Position numbers and translations under genes: made by a program. 64,000 bases of DNA, from NCBI RefSeq assembly GCF_000379725.1, contig NZ_KB903623.1, forward strand, positions 1-64,000, given 5' to 3'. The notes beneath the pieces were generated by a model, which saw only the letters and a list, made by a program, of their open reading frames with translations, had not been told where the DNA came from and searched no databases. The DNA is from Cytophaga aurantiaca DSM 3654. Its GTDB lineage: Bacteria > Bacteroidota > Bacteroidia > Cytophagales > Cytophagaceae. Positions 54,971 through 63,747 of this stretch are shown here, one piece after another; the stretch's first letter is position 1; each line of letters begins with the position of its first letter.

Positions 54971-55069
54971 GTTACCCCATGGTTATCCCACCCTTAGCCC
55001 ACCTATGTCCCACCTTTATCCCATAGATGTTCCGGGTATGATCCGCCTACAATCCGCCTATAATCCATG
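54971..55069. repeat. 11-bp periodic array, second block
   Basis: Nine consecutive degenerate 11-mers, for example GTTATCCCACC, CTTAGCCCACC, TATGTCCCACC, TTTATCCCATA, TATGATCCGCC, TACAATCCGCC. The gap between the cassettes and the PD40/OmpA gene holds nothing else besides this and the block at 54772. Confidence 0.75.
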
Positions 55070-55140
55070 TCAATATAATTGGTTCATACCTTGAAATAGT
55101 TTTATTCAGGCCAAAAAACTTCCTCATTACAAAATAAAAA

Positions 55141-55177
55141 AATAAGGTTGCAACACAAGCAGCGCTGCAACCTTATT
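55141..55177 (-). terminator. Terminator of the PD40/OmpA gene
   Basis: Stem AATAAGGTTGCA / TGCAACCTTATT with a 13-nt loop, followed on the minus strand by TTTTTTTATT. Confidence 0.85.
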
Positions 55178-55197
55178 CAATCTGGTTTTTTAATCTC

Positions 55198-56715
55198 TTA
55201 CTGTACCGTCAATACATATTTCTTTTTTCGTTCTTCTCCATTCAATCCCATTCCTTTGAAAGTAATTCTGCTTGCAGGAATTCCGGCTTTTACCAGGTAA
55301 TTATAAATCACTCCGGCTTCTTCCTCAGTGTAATCGTTGCTATAAGAAACAGTTGAGTCGCTTGTGTTGATTATTTCTTTATCGAAGTTTGAATGTTGTA
55401 CACTATCCATCAGGATAGCATCGGTGTAGGCTCTGATGTGAATGTTAAGTGTCGGGTTCATTTTTAAGAATAACTTTACCCGGTTCAACTCAAGTTCAGA
55501 CTTCGTATCCAATTCAAAATCATCATTTATTGAAATAGGAGTGAGCACGATCTCACTGCCTTTTACTGCAGGTTTCAATTCATACGAAACATTTTTCTCT
55601 TCGTATTTGTATACAGGAGATTTGGGATCATAAAACGAAATGTATTCATAACCCGGCAAAGCAGGGAATACTCCAACATCATAATCATCGGAAGCGGGGA
55701 CAGGTACAGAGAAGCTTCCATCTGCAGCTGTTCTGTATGTCATTGTATATCCAGTTTTAATATGCGTTACCGTAATCTGAGCTGCTAATGGTTTCTTCGT
55801 ATTGATGTCCGTTACTTTTCCCTGATATAATTTTACCATACCGGGCTGCATGTCTTCAGGTACTTTAGAGATGATAATGTCACGTTCATTTTTTCCTTTT
55901 CCAGGTGCATCCGAATACAACATAGATCCTCCGGCTGCAATGGAAATGTACTTGTCATCATTCGCTGTATTGATGAATGCATAATTAATGGGTGTGCTGA
56001 AGGTTCCGTTTTCTTCACGGGTGCTTTTGTAGAAATCGTATCCGCCTTTTCCACCTGCACGTGCCGAGGAAAATAAGAATGTTTTATTATCTGAAAGTAA
56101 TTTTCCTCCGCATTCACAATCGCCATTGATTGGGGCCGGCAATGCTACAGGCTCTTTCCATGACGTAGAGCTGATGCGTTCAACCATCATGATTTTTCCG
56201 CAAGGTAATCCACCTGCTGTTTTCTTGTCGCTCAATACAGTATAATACATAAATTTACCATCCGGAGAAATAGATGGGTCAAGCTCGTTACCCGTTGTAT
56301 TGATAGGCTTTCCAAAATTCATTGGTGCAGACCAGCCTCCGGTTGCATTCTTTTCAACATACCAGATATCAGTACCTCCAATGCCTTTGTATCTGTTTGA
56401 ATGAAATAAGATCATTGTGCCGGCATGATTGATAAAGTAACCGCCATTCGTTAATTTTTCACTTGCTGTATTTACACCAGGTACTACAACAGGTACAGAC
56501 CAAACGCCATTGGTTTGGTACGAGATCATTACATCTGCTTTGTTTGTGTTATAGTAAACCATTTCATAGATCAATGTTTTTCCATTCCCGCTTACAGTTG
56601 GATTAAAATCATCTGACATAGAGGTGTTGATCGGATTCTTTAATACAACAACCTGTGCGGATAGTGCTTGTGAAAAAAATGAAAAAGCAATAAGTAATAC
56701 ATGTGAAAATTTCAT
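55198..56715 (-). CDS. PD40-propeller and OmpA-domain exported protein
   Basis: Protein of 505 residues. Signal peptide LLIAFSFFSQALSAQVV. Residues about 30-290 hold PD40 blades (DDFNPTVSGNGKTLIYEM, DPSISPDGKFMYYTVL, GKLLSDNKTFLFSSARAGG), then a carboxypeptidase-regulatory-like domain (QITVTHIKTGYTMTYRTAADG), then an OmpA-type C-terminal domain (LNIHIRAYTDAILMDSVQHS ... ASRITFKGMGLNGE). The OmpA part lacks the usual GxTDxxG wording, so peptidoglycan binding is uncertain. Own terminator downstream. Confidence 0.85.
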   Translation of the reverse strand: MKFSHVLLIAFSFFSQALSAQVVVLKNPINTSMSDDFNPTVSGNGKTLIYEMVYYNTNKADVMISYQTNGVWSVPVVVPGVNTASEKLTNGGYFINHAGTMILFHSNRYKGIGGTDIWYVEKNATGGWSAPMNFGKPINTTGNELDPSISPDGKFMYYTVLSDKKTAGGLPCGKIMMVERISSTSWKEPVALPAPINGDCECGGKLLSDNKTFLFSSARAGGKGGYDFYKSTREENGTFSTPINYAFINTANDDKYISIAAGGSMLYSDAPGKGKNERDIIISKVPEDMQPGMVKLYQGKVTDINTKKPLAAQITVTHIKTGYTMTYRTAADGSFSVPVPASDDYDVGVFPALPGYEYISFYDPKSPVYKYEEKNVSYELKPAVKGSEIVLTPISINDDFELDTKSELELNRVKLFLKMNPTLNIHIRAYTDAILMDSVQHSNFDKEIINTSDSTVSYSNDYTEEEAGVIYNYLVKAGIPASRITFKGMGLNGEERKKKYVLTVQ

Positions 56716-56927
56716 ACGGTAGTGTTTTTTGAACTAAAATGAACGTATTATACTGAATTAAGATACATAAAATGTATGAAAAGTAGTGCTGTTTTTAGAT
56801 TCGTTATCACAACTTAATATGGGCCGTGTTTAATTATATATCACTTAATTCGTCGGTGAATGTAATAAAAAGGCTTAAGCTGTAGCAATGAAGCGAATGC
56901 ACAGCGTTTATTCCGCTAAATATTTCG

Positions 56928-56935
56928 TATTTTTG
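56928..56935 (+). promoter_or_regulatory. Candidate -7 element of the helicase-like gene
   Basis: TATTTTTG matches TAnnTTTG, 75 bp before the GTG start. A TTTA at 56907-56910 lies at a plausible -33 distance. Confidence 0.4.
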
Positions 56936-57010
56936 TAAAATCATCATTTTAAATAAGATATTCAGAATGATGTGTATCGGAGAAATTATTCGCATTAAAC
57001 ATATAATACC

Positions 57011-58336
57011 GTGTCTTTAGAAGGTTTAAAATTAAATAAGCAATTAAATACAGCAATGGCTGATCTTGGATTTACAAGTCCAAGAGAAGTTCAGGAAAAA
57101 ACGTTGTCTCGCATTATTGGCGGACAGGATCTGGTAATTATAGGTCCGGAAGGTTGTGGTAAAACAACAGCGCTTGTTTTAGGTGTATTGGCGAAATTAA
57201 AATTTGCTTTCGAAATAGCTCCGCGTGTATTGATCATGGTTCCAAACAGAACCAATGGGGAAGCATTAGAGGAACAATTCAGATTGTTGGGAAGAAATCT
57301 TGATATACGTGTTTTAGGTGTATATCCGGGTATGGGTATGGAAGGACAACGTGAACTCCTTGAAGAGGGGATTGATGTAGTTATTGGTACGCCGGATCGG
57401 GTAGAGGGTATGTATATTAAGTCTGCAATTAATTTATCCCAGATCAAATCATTCATTTTGGATGATGCTGATCTGATCGTGAAACAAGGCTTGCAAACAG
57501 TTGTTAAAAATATCGCTGAAAGTTTACCGAAGTGTCAGCATATTGTCTTTACTGAGATCATACATGAAAGACTACAAAAACTGGTAGATTTCTTTTTGCT
57601 GTATCCAACAACAATTGAAGTAGATTTGGATTCGTTGGCAGTGGTAGATACGGTTCCATTGCAGTTGTACAAAGTGCCGAATTATAAAACGAAATTGAAT
57701 TTATTAAACCTGATGATGCGTGATTACGATACCTATAAAAAGGTTGTTGTATTTACGAACACAAAGAGCACAGCGGATAAATTATTGAGAAGTTTAGAGA
57801 AAAGGATTGAATCTGCTGTTGCTATATTGAATCCATCATTCGGACAAAAAGGCGTAACATCATTCGAGCAATTTAAACAGGATGAAGAGTTGCGTGTTTT
57901 GTTAATCTCTAATGAAGAAGAAGCGTTGGTTAACTTCGATGACATACAATTTATTCTTCATTTTGATCTGCCTTTAGAACGCAATGTGATGATTAACCGT
58001 GTAGAGCGCAAGCAGGTTGATGAATTGCCAAATACCATAGCTATTACGTATTCAACCGATATTGAATTGAATATGGTTCGTAAAGTTGAATTGGGTGTTG
58101 GACATAGTATGCAAATTATGGATTTGCCGGAGGATTTGATTATCGAAGGAAATCGTGCAGGTAAAGAAGAAGATGGTGTAGAGATCAAAAGAAAAAAAAC
58201 TACAACTTCAGCGGAAGAATATATTCCGGGAGCAGCTTTTCATGCCAAGAAAGAAAGTAATTTAAAAGATTATAATTACAATTATAAAGACAAGCGCAAG
58301 ATGGCGGGGAAGAAGAGTAAACGCCGTAACGACTAA
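57011..58336 (+). CDS. DEAD-box-like RNA helicase with degenerate motifs
   Basis: Protein of 441 residues; GTG start. The RecA-like N-terminal domain has IIGPEGCGKTTAL (P-loop, Lys51), the GG/TPDR region GTPDRVEGM, and a Walker B written DDAD (residues 151-154) instead of DEAD. The usual motif III SAT is replaced by FTE near 180, and motif VI HRxGRxxR is replaced by NRVERKQ. The second domain has VVVFTNTKSTADKLLR. The C-terminus is basic (KMAGKKSKRRND). The protein may bind RNA and ATP but have weak helicase activity. Confidence 0.8.
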   Translation: MSLEGLKLNKQLNTAMADLGFTSPREVQEKTLSRIIGGQDLVIIGPEGCGKTTALVLGVLAKLKFAFEIAPRVLIMVPNRTNGEALEEQFRLLGRNLDIRVLGVYPGMGMEGQRELLEEGIDVVIGTPDRVEGMYIKSAINLSQIKSFILDDADLIVKQGLQTVVKNIAESLPKCQHIVFTEIIHERLQKLVDFFLLYPTTIEVDLDSLAVVDTVPLQLYKVPNYKTKLNLLNLMMRDYDTYKKVVVFTNTKSTADKLLRSLEKRIESAVAILNPSFGQKGVTSFEQFKQDEELRVLLISNEEEALVNFDDIQFILHFDLPLERNVMINRVERKQVDELPNTIAITYSTDIELNMVRKVELGVGHSMQIMDLPEDLIIEGNRAGKEEDGVEIKRKKTTTSAEEYIPGAAFHAKKESNLKDYNYNYKDKRKMAGKKSKRRND

Positions 58337-58361
58337 CTGAAAATGCTAAATTGAAGAATAT

Positions 58362-58398
58362 AAAAAAGGGTTACTGATATTTTCAGTAACCCTTTTTT
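58362..58398 (+). terminator. Terminator of the helicase-like gene
   Basis: Perfect 16-bp stem AAAAAAGGGTTACTGA with its reverse complement, 5-nt loop. Confidence 0.85.
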
Positions 58399-58452
58399 AA
58401 TGGCTGTTTGCTGCACACAAAATGATGCGCTCATGAACCCCTATAAAACAAA

Positions 58453-58478
58453 AAAGCCTTAGATTTCTCTAAGGCTTT
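58453..58478 (-). terminator. Terminator of the tRNA-Asp transcript
   Basis: Stem AAAGCCTTAGA / TCTAAGGCTTT with a 4-nt loop, followed by T on the minus strand, 3 bp after the tRNA 3' end. Confidence 0.85.
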
Positions 58479-58481
58479 AAG

Positions 58482-58555
58482 CGGAATTGACGGGACTCGA
58501 ACCCGCGACCTCCTGCGTGACAGGCAGGCGTTCTAACCAACTGAACTACAACTCC
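58482..58555 (-). tRNA. tRNA-Asp (anticodon GTC)
   Basis: 74 nt on the minus strand. Acceptor stem GGAGTTG/CAATTCC with G as discriminator; anticodon stem CCTGC/GCAGG around CTGTCAC; T-arm GCGGGTTCGAGTCCCGT. The 3' CCA is not encoded. The cloverleaf is intact. Confidence 0.97.
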
Positions 58556-58763
58556 AAAGGTTAATATATTTATTCTGATTATTTCAATTTTTGAGCATTT
58601 CTAAGGAGCATTTCCCCTTATTGCGATGCAAAGGTAGCATTTTATATGATATACTCCAAACCTATTTTTGAATTTTATTAACATTTTAATTCTTTCCTAC
58701 CTGCTAGCAACAAAAACCGTTTGTTTTAGTATTTTTACAGTCTAAACTATTATATGTAAAAAC

Positions 58764-59717
58764 ATGTATTTGGATTTTGAAAAACCAATTGCCGATTTAG
58801 AAACAAATCTGGCTGAAATGAAACAAGTAGCATCTGAAAGTGAAGTTGATGTGAGTTCAGCTGTGAAAGAATTGGAAGCAAAAATAAAAGCTCTGAAAAA
58901 AGATATTTACGGAAATTTAACAAGATGGCAACGTGTACAATTGTCACGCCATCCGGAAAGACCGTATACGCTTGATTATATTGCGGGTATCACAGACTCA
59001 TTTGTGGAATTGCATGGCGACCGCAGTGTGAAAGATGATTTGGCAATGGTAGGTGGTTTCGGTGAGATCAACGGCGAATCATTCATGATCATTGGTCAGC
59101 AGAAAGGTCGTAAAACCAAAGAGCGTCAGGTGCGTAACTTCGGTATGGCCAATCCGGACGGCTATCGTAAGGCATTACGCTTAATGAAGTTGGCTGAAAA
59201 ATTCAATCGTCCGATCTTAACATTGATCGATACACCAGGTGCATACCCGGGATTGGAAGCTGAAGAACGTGGACAAGGTGAAGCAATTGCGCGTAACCTG
59301 AAAGAAATGTTCATGCTTAAAGTTCCTGTAATCTGTATCATCATTGGTGAAGGTGCTTCTGGCGGGGCTTTAGGTATTGCGATCGGCGATAAAGTAATGA
59401 TGCTTGAAAATACTTGGTATTCAGTTATTTCTCCAGAGTCATGTTCGTCTATTTTATTCAGAAGCTGGGATTACAAAGAGCAGGCTGCAGAAGCGTTACG
59501 ATTAACAGCTGATGATATGCTTAAGAACAAGTTGATTGATGATATCATTAAAGAACCACTTGGCGGTGCGCATCAGGATACGGAGTGGATGTATACAAAA
59601 ATGAAAAAGGTTATTTCTGAAACCTTAGCAAAATTAAACAAGCAGTCTCCTGCAGAAAGAATTTCTGAACGTATTGAGAAATTCTCTTCTATGGGAGTAG
59701 TCGTAGATAATGCATGA
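58764..59717 (+). CDS. accA: Acetyl-CoA carboxylase carboxyltransferase, alpha subunit
   Basis: Alpha half of the transferase that forms malonyl-CoA for fatty acid synthesis. 317 residues, normal length. A coiled N-terminus ([20 protein letters not shown]) leads to the crotonase-fold domain with [26 protein letters not shown] and [21 protein letters not shown]. AccD is not in the window. Its stop overlaps the MBL-hydrolase start by 4 bp (ATGA), so the two are translationally coupled. Confidence 0.95.
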   Translation: MYLDFEKPIADLETNLAEMKQVASESEVDVSSAVKELEAKIKALKKDIYGNLTRWQRVQLSRHPERPYTLDYIAGITDSFVELHGDRSVKDDLAMVGGFGEINGESFMIIGQQKGRKTKERQVRNFGMANPDGYRKALRLMKLAEKFNRPILTLIDTPGAYPGLEAEERGQGEAIARNLKEMFMLKVPVICIIIGEGASGGALGIAIGDKVMMLENTWYSVISPESCSSILFRSWDYKEQAAEALRLTADDMLKNKLIDDIIKEPLGGAHQDTEWMYTKMKKVISETLAKLNKQSPAERISERIEKFSSMGVVVDNA

Positions 59718-60553
59718 GACTTTTTGCGATCAACGCAGGAAATTTCAAACTAGACGGGGGAGCCATGTTTGGCGTGGTTCCCAAGTCTATATGGCATAAG
59801 TTAAACCCCGCAGATTCCAATAATCTGTGCACCTGGGCCACTCGTTGTTTGTTAATCGAACATGAGAAACATCTGGTATTGATTGATACTGGCTTAGGTG
59901 ATAAACAGGACGAATCATTTTTTAAGCACTATTACAGAGACGCTCCTCAAACCTGGGATACATTATTAAAACCTTTCGGTTTTCATTCGTCGGATATTAC
60001 CGATGTTGTTTTAACACACTTACATTTTGATCACGTTGGTGCTGCATTAAAGAAAGAAGGAGATTCAATTCTTCCTACTTTTAAGAATGCACGATACTGG
60101 AGCAATAGCCGTCATTGGGATTGGGCTGTAACCCCGAATCCACGTGAGAAGGCAAGCTTTCTAAAAGAAAACTTATTGCCTCTGCAATTATCCGGACAGC
60201 TTTCATTTATTGAGAATAATACTTCGCCTTTCAGTTGGATGGATTTTGTATTTGTAGATGGACATACCGAACAGCAGATGCTGCCATTGATATCTACAGC
60301 TAATGGTAAGCTCTTATACGCAGCAGATCTGTTGCCTTCTGCAGGCCATATTCCTATGCCGTATATTATGAGTTACGATATTCGTCCGTTATTGTCTATG
60401 CAGGAAAAAGAAAGTATCTTTAATAGAGCATTAGCAGAAAACTGGACGGTGTTTTTAGAACATGATGTATACAATGAATGTGTGAATCTAAAAATGACAG
60501 AAAAAGGAGTACGTTTGAATGAAGCTTTTTTGCTAAAAGATTTGATTGGATGA
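59714..60553 (+). CDS. Metallo-beta-lactamase-fold hydrolase
   Basis: Protein of 279 residues with the metal-site motif [11 protein letters not shown] (HxHxDH) and further conserved His in VDGHTEQQM and LEHDVY. N-terminal ALF strand: [19 protein letters not shown]. This subgroup resembles AHL-lactonase-like or glyoxalase-II-like hydrolases; substrate unknown. Coupled to accA through the ATGA overlap, which may indicate a housekeeping role rather than resistance. Confidence 0.85.
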   Translation: MRLFAINAGNFKLDGGAMFGVVPKSIWHKLNPADSNNLCTWATRCLLIEHEKHLVLIDTGLGDKQDESFFKHYYRDAPQTWDTLLKPFGFHSSDITDVVLTHLHFDHVGAALKKEGDSILPTFKNARYWSNSRHWDWAVTPNPREKASFLKENLLPLQLSGQLSFIENNTSPFSWMDFVFVDGHTEQQMLPLISTANGKLLYAADLLPSAGHIPMPYIMSYDIRPLLSMQEKESIFNRALAENWTVFLEHDVYNECVNLKMTEKGVRLNEAFLLKDLIG

Positions 60554-60608
60554 CCCTACGCTTTCTTAATTGTTTTAATAGTTGATAAGAATATAAATGT
60601 TGACTGGT

Positions 60609-61247
60609 ATGAAAAAGAATCTACTTGTATTGATTGTTATTGCTTTGTTGGCACATACAGCAATGGCACAAAAAGCATATTTCGGATTTAGAGCTGGTGC
60701 CGCTAATCCTAATTATTACGGCAGCGATTTTAAGGATGTTAAAGACAGTATGTCTATCAAGAATATATGGACTCCCACTGTTGGTTTTTATGTAAACTCT
60801 GTAGTAAATGATTACTTCTGGATCAAAACAGAATTTAACTATGTGAATAGAGGATATACACATAAGGAATCTGGACAGACGTTGCGTACAAATTATTATT
60901 GTATTGATGTATATCCGGTTACTCCAACGTTTCACTATAAAGGCGCTCAGCTTTTTGCAGGGCCGAGTGTGTCATTGATTGTTGCATCTCAAAGAGACTC
61001 GCTTATTGCAGGACAAGTAAAGAAGATAAGCGATAATAAAATGGATGGCCTTAATCGTTATGATTTAGGTATTATGGCAGGCTTTGAATACGAGTTTAAT
61101 TTTGGATTGAACTTAGGTGTTCGGATGACGCATGGTTTTACATCTGTGTATGAAAAGAATTCAACTACAAATGTGCAGACGCAATGGTTTAATCAAACCT
61201 ATTTATTTACGGTTGGTTACAGTATTGGAAGAAAGAAAGAACTGTAA
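60609..61247 (+). CDS. Outer membrane beta-barrel protein
   Basis: Exported protein of 212 residues. Signal KKNLLVLIVIALLAHTAMAQ; then strands with alternating residues (YFWIKTEFNYVNRGY, YKGAQLFAGPSVSLIV, FNFGLNLGVRMTHGF, FTVGYSIGRKKEL), typical of OmpW/PorT-like small barrels of Bacteroidota. The ATG at 60609 is preferred over the one at 60597, because it leads straight into the signal peptide. Confidence 0.75.
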   Translation: MKKNLLVLIVIALLAHTAMAQKAYFGFRAGAANPNYYGSDFKDVKDSMSIKNIWTPTVGFYVNSVVNDYFWIKTEFNYVNRGYTHKESGQTLRTNYYCIDVYPVTPTFHYKGAQLFAGPSVSLIVASQRDSLIAGQVKKISDNKMDGLNRYDLGIMAGFEYEFNFGLNLGVRMTHGFTSVYEKNSTTNVQTQWFNQTYLFTVGYSIGRKKEL

Positions 61248-61257
61248 AATTATTCGT

Positions 61258-61306
61258 CCTCATAAAATAAAAAACCTTCTTATTGAAGGTTTTTTATTTT
61301 ATGAGG
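61258..61306. terminator. Perfect 22-bp hairpin terminator after the barrel gene
   Basis: Arms of 22 bp at 61258-61279 and 61285-61306 with a 5-nt loop. The first 21 bases of the right arm are repeated exactly at 62022-62042. Confidence 0.85.
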
Positions 61307-61371
61307 AAATTAGTTTAATGAAAATATAAGTACATTATTTTGTAGAAGGTAAAAAACAGAAACTCTGACTA

Positions 61372-61980
61372 ATGAAGCTAGACGAAATAATATTAAAATT
61401 TGAAAATCGTAGCTATGATGTAAGAATGGATTTTATTGAAGAGTATGATTTTAAGGATAATTATCGTGATTATTATCACAATTTTATTTTGCAAGCCTTA
61501 AACATTAAAAATCATTTATACTTATCTGATCTAATAGATTTAGCGGCATGGTTAAAGTTTTACGATAAAAAACTATATGATAGATATTTTTCTTATTTAT
61601 TTGAATCTCGTCATTATGTAGTAAAGCTGGCTGCTTTAGATTATTTGTTAGATTCCTCACTTGAGCGTAAAGGTAATCAAGTGGTTTATGAAAAGATGAT
61701 GCTAAAACTTATTTCAACGAATAATTATAAAGTTATTTACAACCAAGTATTGATGAATTTGATAGCACTTCATAATAAAAATGAGGGCAAATATATAGAA
61801 ATGTTGCTTGTGTCAATTGAAAAAACTAATGATTGGAGAAGCATATATAGGATTATAAATATTGTTCATACAATGAAAACGTTTTCGAAAAATAAGAAAA
61901 AAGTGATCGGTTTTATTAAAGGTTTGGCTGAAAAGAATGAATATCCTGAGGGAGTAATCAAGCTTTTAGAGAAATCTTAA
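61372..61980 (+). CDS. Hypothetical HEAT/ARM-like helical protein
   Basis: Protein of 202 residues, almost entirely helical, with a recurrence resembling HEAT repeats (YVVKLAALDYLLD, YKVIYNQVLMNLIALHNKNE, WRSIYRIINIVHTMKTFS). Rich in Lys, Tyr, Asn. No catalytic motif. The gene is bracketed by a 21-bp direct repeat (61285-61305 and 62022-62042), which hints at insertion or a duplication. Family not known to me. Confidence 0.55.
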   Translation: MKLDEIILKFENRSYDVRMDFIEEYDFKDNYRDYYHNFILQALNIKNHLYLSDLIDLAAWLKFYDKKLYDRYFSYLFESRHYVVKLAALDYLLDSSLERKGNQVVYEKMMLKLISTNNYKVIYNQVLMNLIALHNKNEGKYIEMLLVSIEKTNDWRSIYRIINIVHTMKTFSKNKKKVIGFIKGLAEKNEYPEGVIKLLEKS

Positions 61981-61986
61981 TGGAAG

Positions 61987-62042
61987 TTCACCATGGTCTG
62001 TGTACCATAGATCATGGTGAAGAAGGTTTTTTATTTTATGAG
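61987..62042. terminator. Terminator with a duplicated tail
   Basis: Stem TTCACCATG / CATGGTGAA followed by a T-rich tail whose 21 bases equal the right arm of the hairpin at 61285-61305. Confidence 0.6.
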
Positions 62043-62314
62043 AAATGACTGATATTGTTCTCCTGTATCCGAAATGCCTCAATAATCAATCCCGGAATAT
62101 ATTCGTAACCCGCATTGCTGATATCCAGGTCAATGCCCGAATCCAGAAAGTAGTGCAGGTACACGCCAAGCTGCCAGTCAAACGGGAGGGAGTCAAAGTG
62201 AAGGTGTGTCAGATCCTTTATTTCACTGATCTCCAGCTGAAATTCATTAAAATCTTTCCATGTTTTTGGAAATTCTTTTTGTAACAGTTCAATATTTAGC
62301 GTAACATTGCTCAT
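62036..62314 (-). CDS. Hypothetical protein
   Basis: Protein of 92 residues, acidic, helical at the start (LNIELLQKEFPKTWKDFNEF) with a following segment of alternating strands (FDWQLGVYLHYFLDSGIDL). No signal peptide. Its start codon directly abuts that of the small plus-strand frame at 62315. Conserved family not recognised. Confidence 0.5.
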   Translation of the reverse strand: MSNVTLNIELLQKEFPKTWKDFNEFQLEISEIKDLTHLHFDSLPFDWQLGVYLHYFLDSGIDLDISNAGYEYIPGLIIEAFRIQENNISHFS

Positions 62315-62452
62315 ATGATACAGTGGTTAAAATCCGTTCGCGATTTCTATAGAAAGTATGAAGAATACATGAAGACAGATCTCATAATGTATGGGACGTT
62401 TATTCTCGCATTTATTATTTTCTTGATTTGTATTACAGTATTCGATCTATAA
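62315..62452 (+). CDS. Small single-helix membrane protein candidate (45 residues)
   Basis: Begins MIQWLKSVRDFYRKYEEYMK, then one hydrophobic helix (MYGTFILAFIIFLICITVF), and ends DL. A short amphipathic start plus one membrane helix is typical for small regulatory membrane proteins. It is below most length cut-offs and abuts the divergent gene's start, so the leader overlaps coding sequence of the neighbour. Confidence 0.4.
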   Translation: MIQWLKSVRDFYRKYEEYMKTDLIMYGTFILAFIIFLICITVFDL

Positions 62453-62542
62453 TACAAAGGTATTATAATTGTTTCAGATAAATGACAGAGGTTAGTCTAA
62501 AGTAACAGAAAATAGTTAATTGTATATTGGATAGTTGTAATA

Positions 62543-63088
62543 ATGAAAGCATCTTGTATTTCATTTCTTTTAATGTTCTTGTTATTTTCGTGTGTGAGCG
62601 GTTATGATTATTACAGGTTTTCAGATGAAAAGAGGATGCTTTTGAATGATTCTTCTAAGATGAAATTTGCTCGTCAAAATATTTTATTTTCAAATAAGGA
62701 TATTCAATTGATAGCGAAATTAGAAGAAACAAGATTTACACTTTTTAGTATTGCCACTAATGTTGAAATGTTTTCGGATTCTGTAGTAATAAATAATTTA
62801 GATATTTCTATCGTAGAAGATACAATTATTGGTTGTACTGGATTACTTTTAAATGATTGTAATGGACAAACGATTCATGTTAGGGATTTTAAGAAAATTC
62901 CTAGTGAATGCCAATCTAATCCGTATAAAACCATTTTTTTTGAATATCCAAGAAGTCCAACTAGCGACAAGATTGAATTGTATATTTATTTGGATTATTC
63001 GGTTGGTAATAGCGTGTTTGCTGATACAATTAAGGTTGAAGGTTTAACAAGGATCAGATCTAAAAAGCAACTTATTCCATTGCATTAA
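62543..63088 (+). CDS. Hypothetical lipoprotein
   Basis: Protein of 181 residues. Signal FLLMFLLFSC places the lipid Cys at 17. The mature part has strands with Asn/Asp loops and no known motif (FSIATNVEMFSDSVVINNLD, IVEDTIIGCTGLLLNDCNGQ). Two extra Cys pairs may form a disulfide. Unknown function. Confidence 0.55.
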   Translation: MKASCISFLLMFLLFSCVSGYDYYRFSDEKRMLLNDSSKMKFARQNILFSNKDIQLIAKLEETRFTLFSIATNVEMFSDSVVINNLDISIVEDTIIGCTGLLLNDCNGQTIHVRDFKKIPSECQSNPYKTIFFEYPRSPTSDKIELYIYLDYSVGNSVFADTIKVEGLTRIRSKKQLIPLH

Positions 63089-63210
63089 TGTTTAGTTGAA
63101 ATTCGATGAAGATCCAAATCTCACAAAGATTACTTAAATTGTGGTGTTGTCAAAGATGATTCAACTCACTATTCATAAAATTCATATTTTCTTAACAAAT
63201 TAAATTCATC

Positions 63211-63549
63211 ATGAAAAAAATACTACTAATTGTTTTTATAGCCTCTATGATAATGGCGTGTACAAGCAAACCCAACGCTGAAGCTGAATTTTATGTTCGC
63301 GGTAATTGCGACATGTGCAAAGAACGTATTGATAAAACGGCCCTTGTTGTAAAAGGTGTAAGTAGTGCGGATTGGAACGAAGAGACCAGTGTCTTAAAAG
63401 TTGCGTATGATTCCACTCAGACTTCCAGTATAGCTATTGAAAAAGCGATTGCTGCTACTGGTCATGCTACCAAAGGCGTAGCAATGGATTCGATTGCACA
63501 TAAGGCATTGCCTGAATGTTGTCAGGAACATGCAAAAGAAATGCATTGA
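63211..63549 (+). CDS. HMA-domain lipoprotein (heavy-metal-associated)
   Basis: Exported protein of 112 residues. Lipobox at IASMIMAC, then an HMA domain (AEFYVRGNCDMCKERIDKT) with the Cys-x-x-Cys metal site and later strand VLKVAYDSTQ. It also has CCQEHAKEMH at the end, which could bind copper or zinc. It is likely a periplasmic metal-handling or sensing protein; no transporter gene sits beside it. Confidence 0.8.
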   Translation: MKKILLIVFIASMIMACTSKPNAEAEFYVRGNCDMCKERIDKTALVVKGVSSADWNEETSVLKVAYDSTQTSSIAIEKAIAATGHATKGVAMDSIAHKALPECCQEHAKEMH

Positions 63550-63581
63550 TCTTTTCTTATTTTATCCGTAACATAAATGTG

Positions 63582-63639
63582 ACGGCAATGAAAGCCGAGC
63601 AGAACATTTAATAAAGTTCTGCTCGGCTTTCATTGCCGT
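63582..63639. repeat. 24-bp perfect inverted repeat
   Basis: Arms 63582-63605 and 63616-63639 are exact reverse complements with a 10-nt loop. No T-run follows the plus strand directly, though it may still end the transcript of the HMA gene. A further small hairpin (TTGGC-TTTA-GCCAA) follows it. Confidence 0.8.
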
Positions 63640-63695
63640 TTGGCTTTAGCCAACGGTTTGGATTGCGAAGAGGTTTTAGAATTAAAATTGTGTGT

Positions 63696-63747
63696 AAAGC
63701 ATAAAAAAAGTCTCCCGTTAATTAACGGGAGACTTTTTTTATGCTTT
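63696..63747. terminator. 26-bp perfect palindrome, bidirectional terminator
   Basis: Arms 63696-63721 and 63722-63747 are perfect reverse complements with no loop; A7 and T7 tracts flank the GC core GTCTCCCGTT. It overlaps the last codons of the SET-domain gene. Confidence 0.85.

Noticed and set aside
62045-62284. Plus-strand frame opposite the hypothetical gene at 62036-62314
   Set aside because: It mirrors the minus gene and has an unlikely composition; the minus frame has normal amino-acid use.
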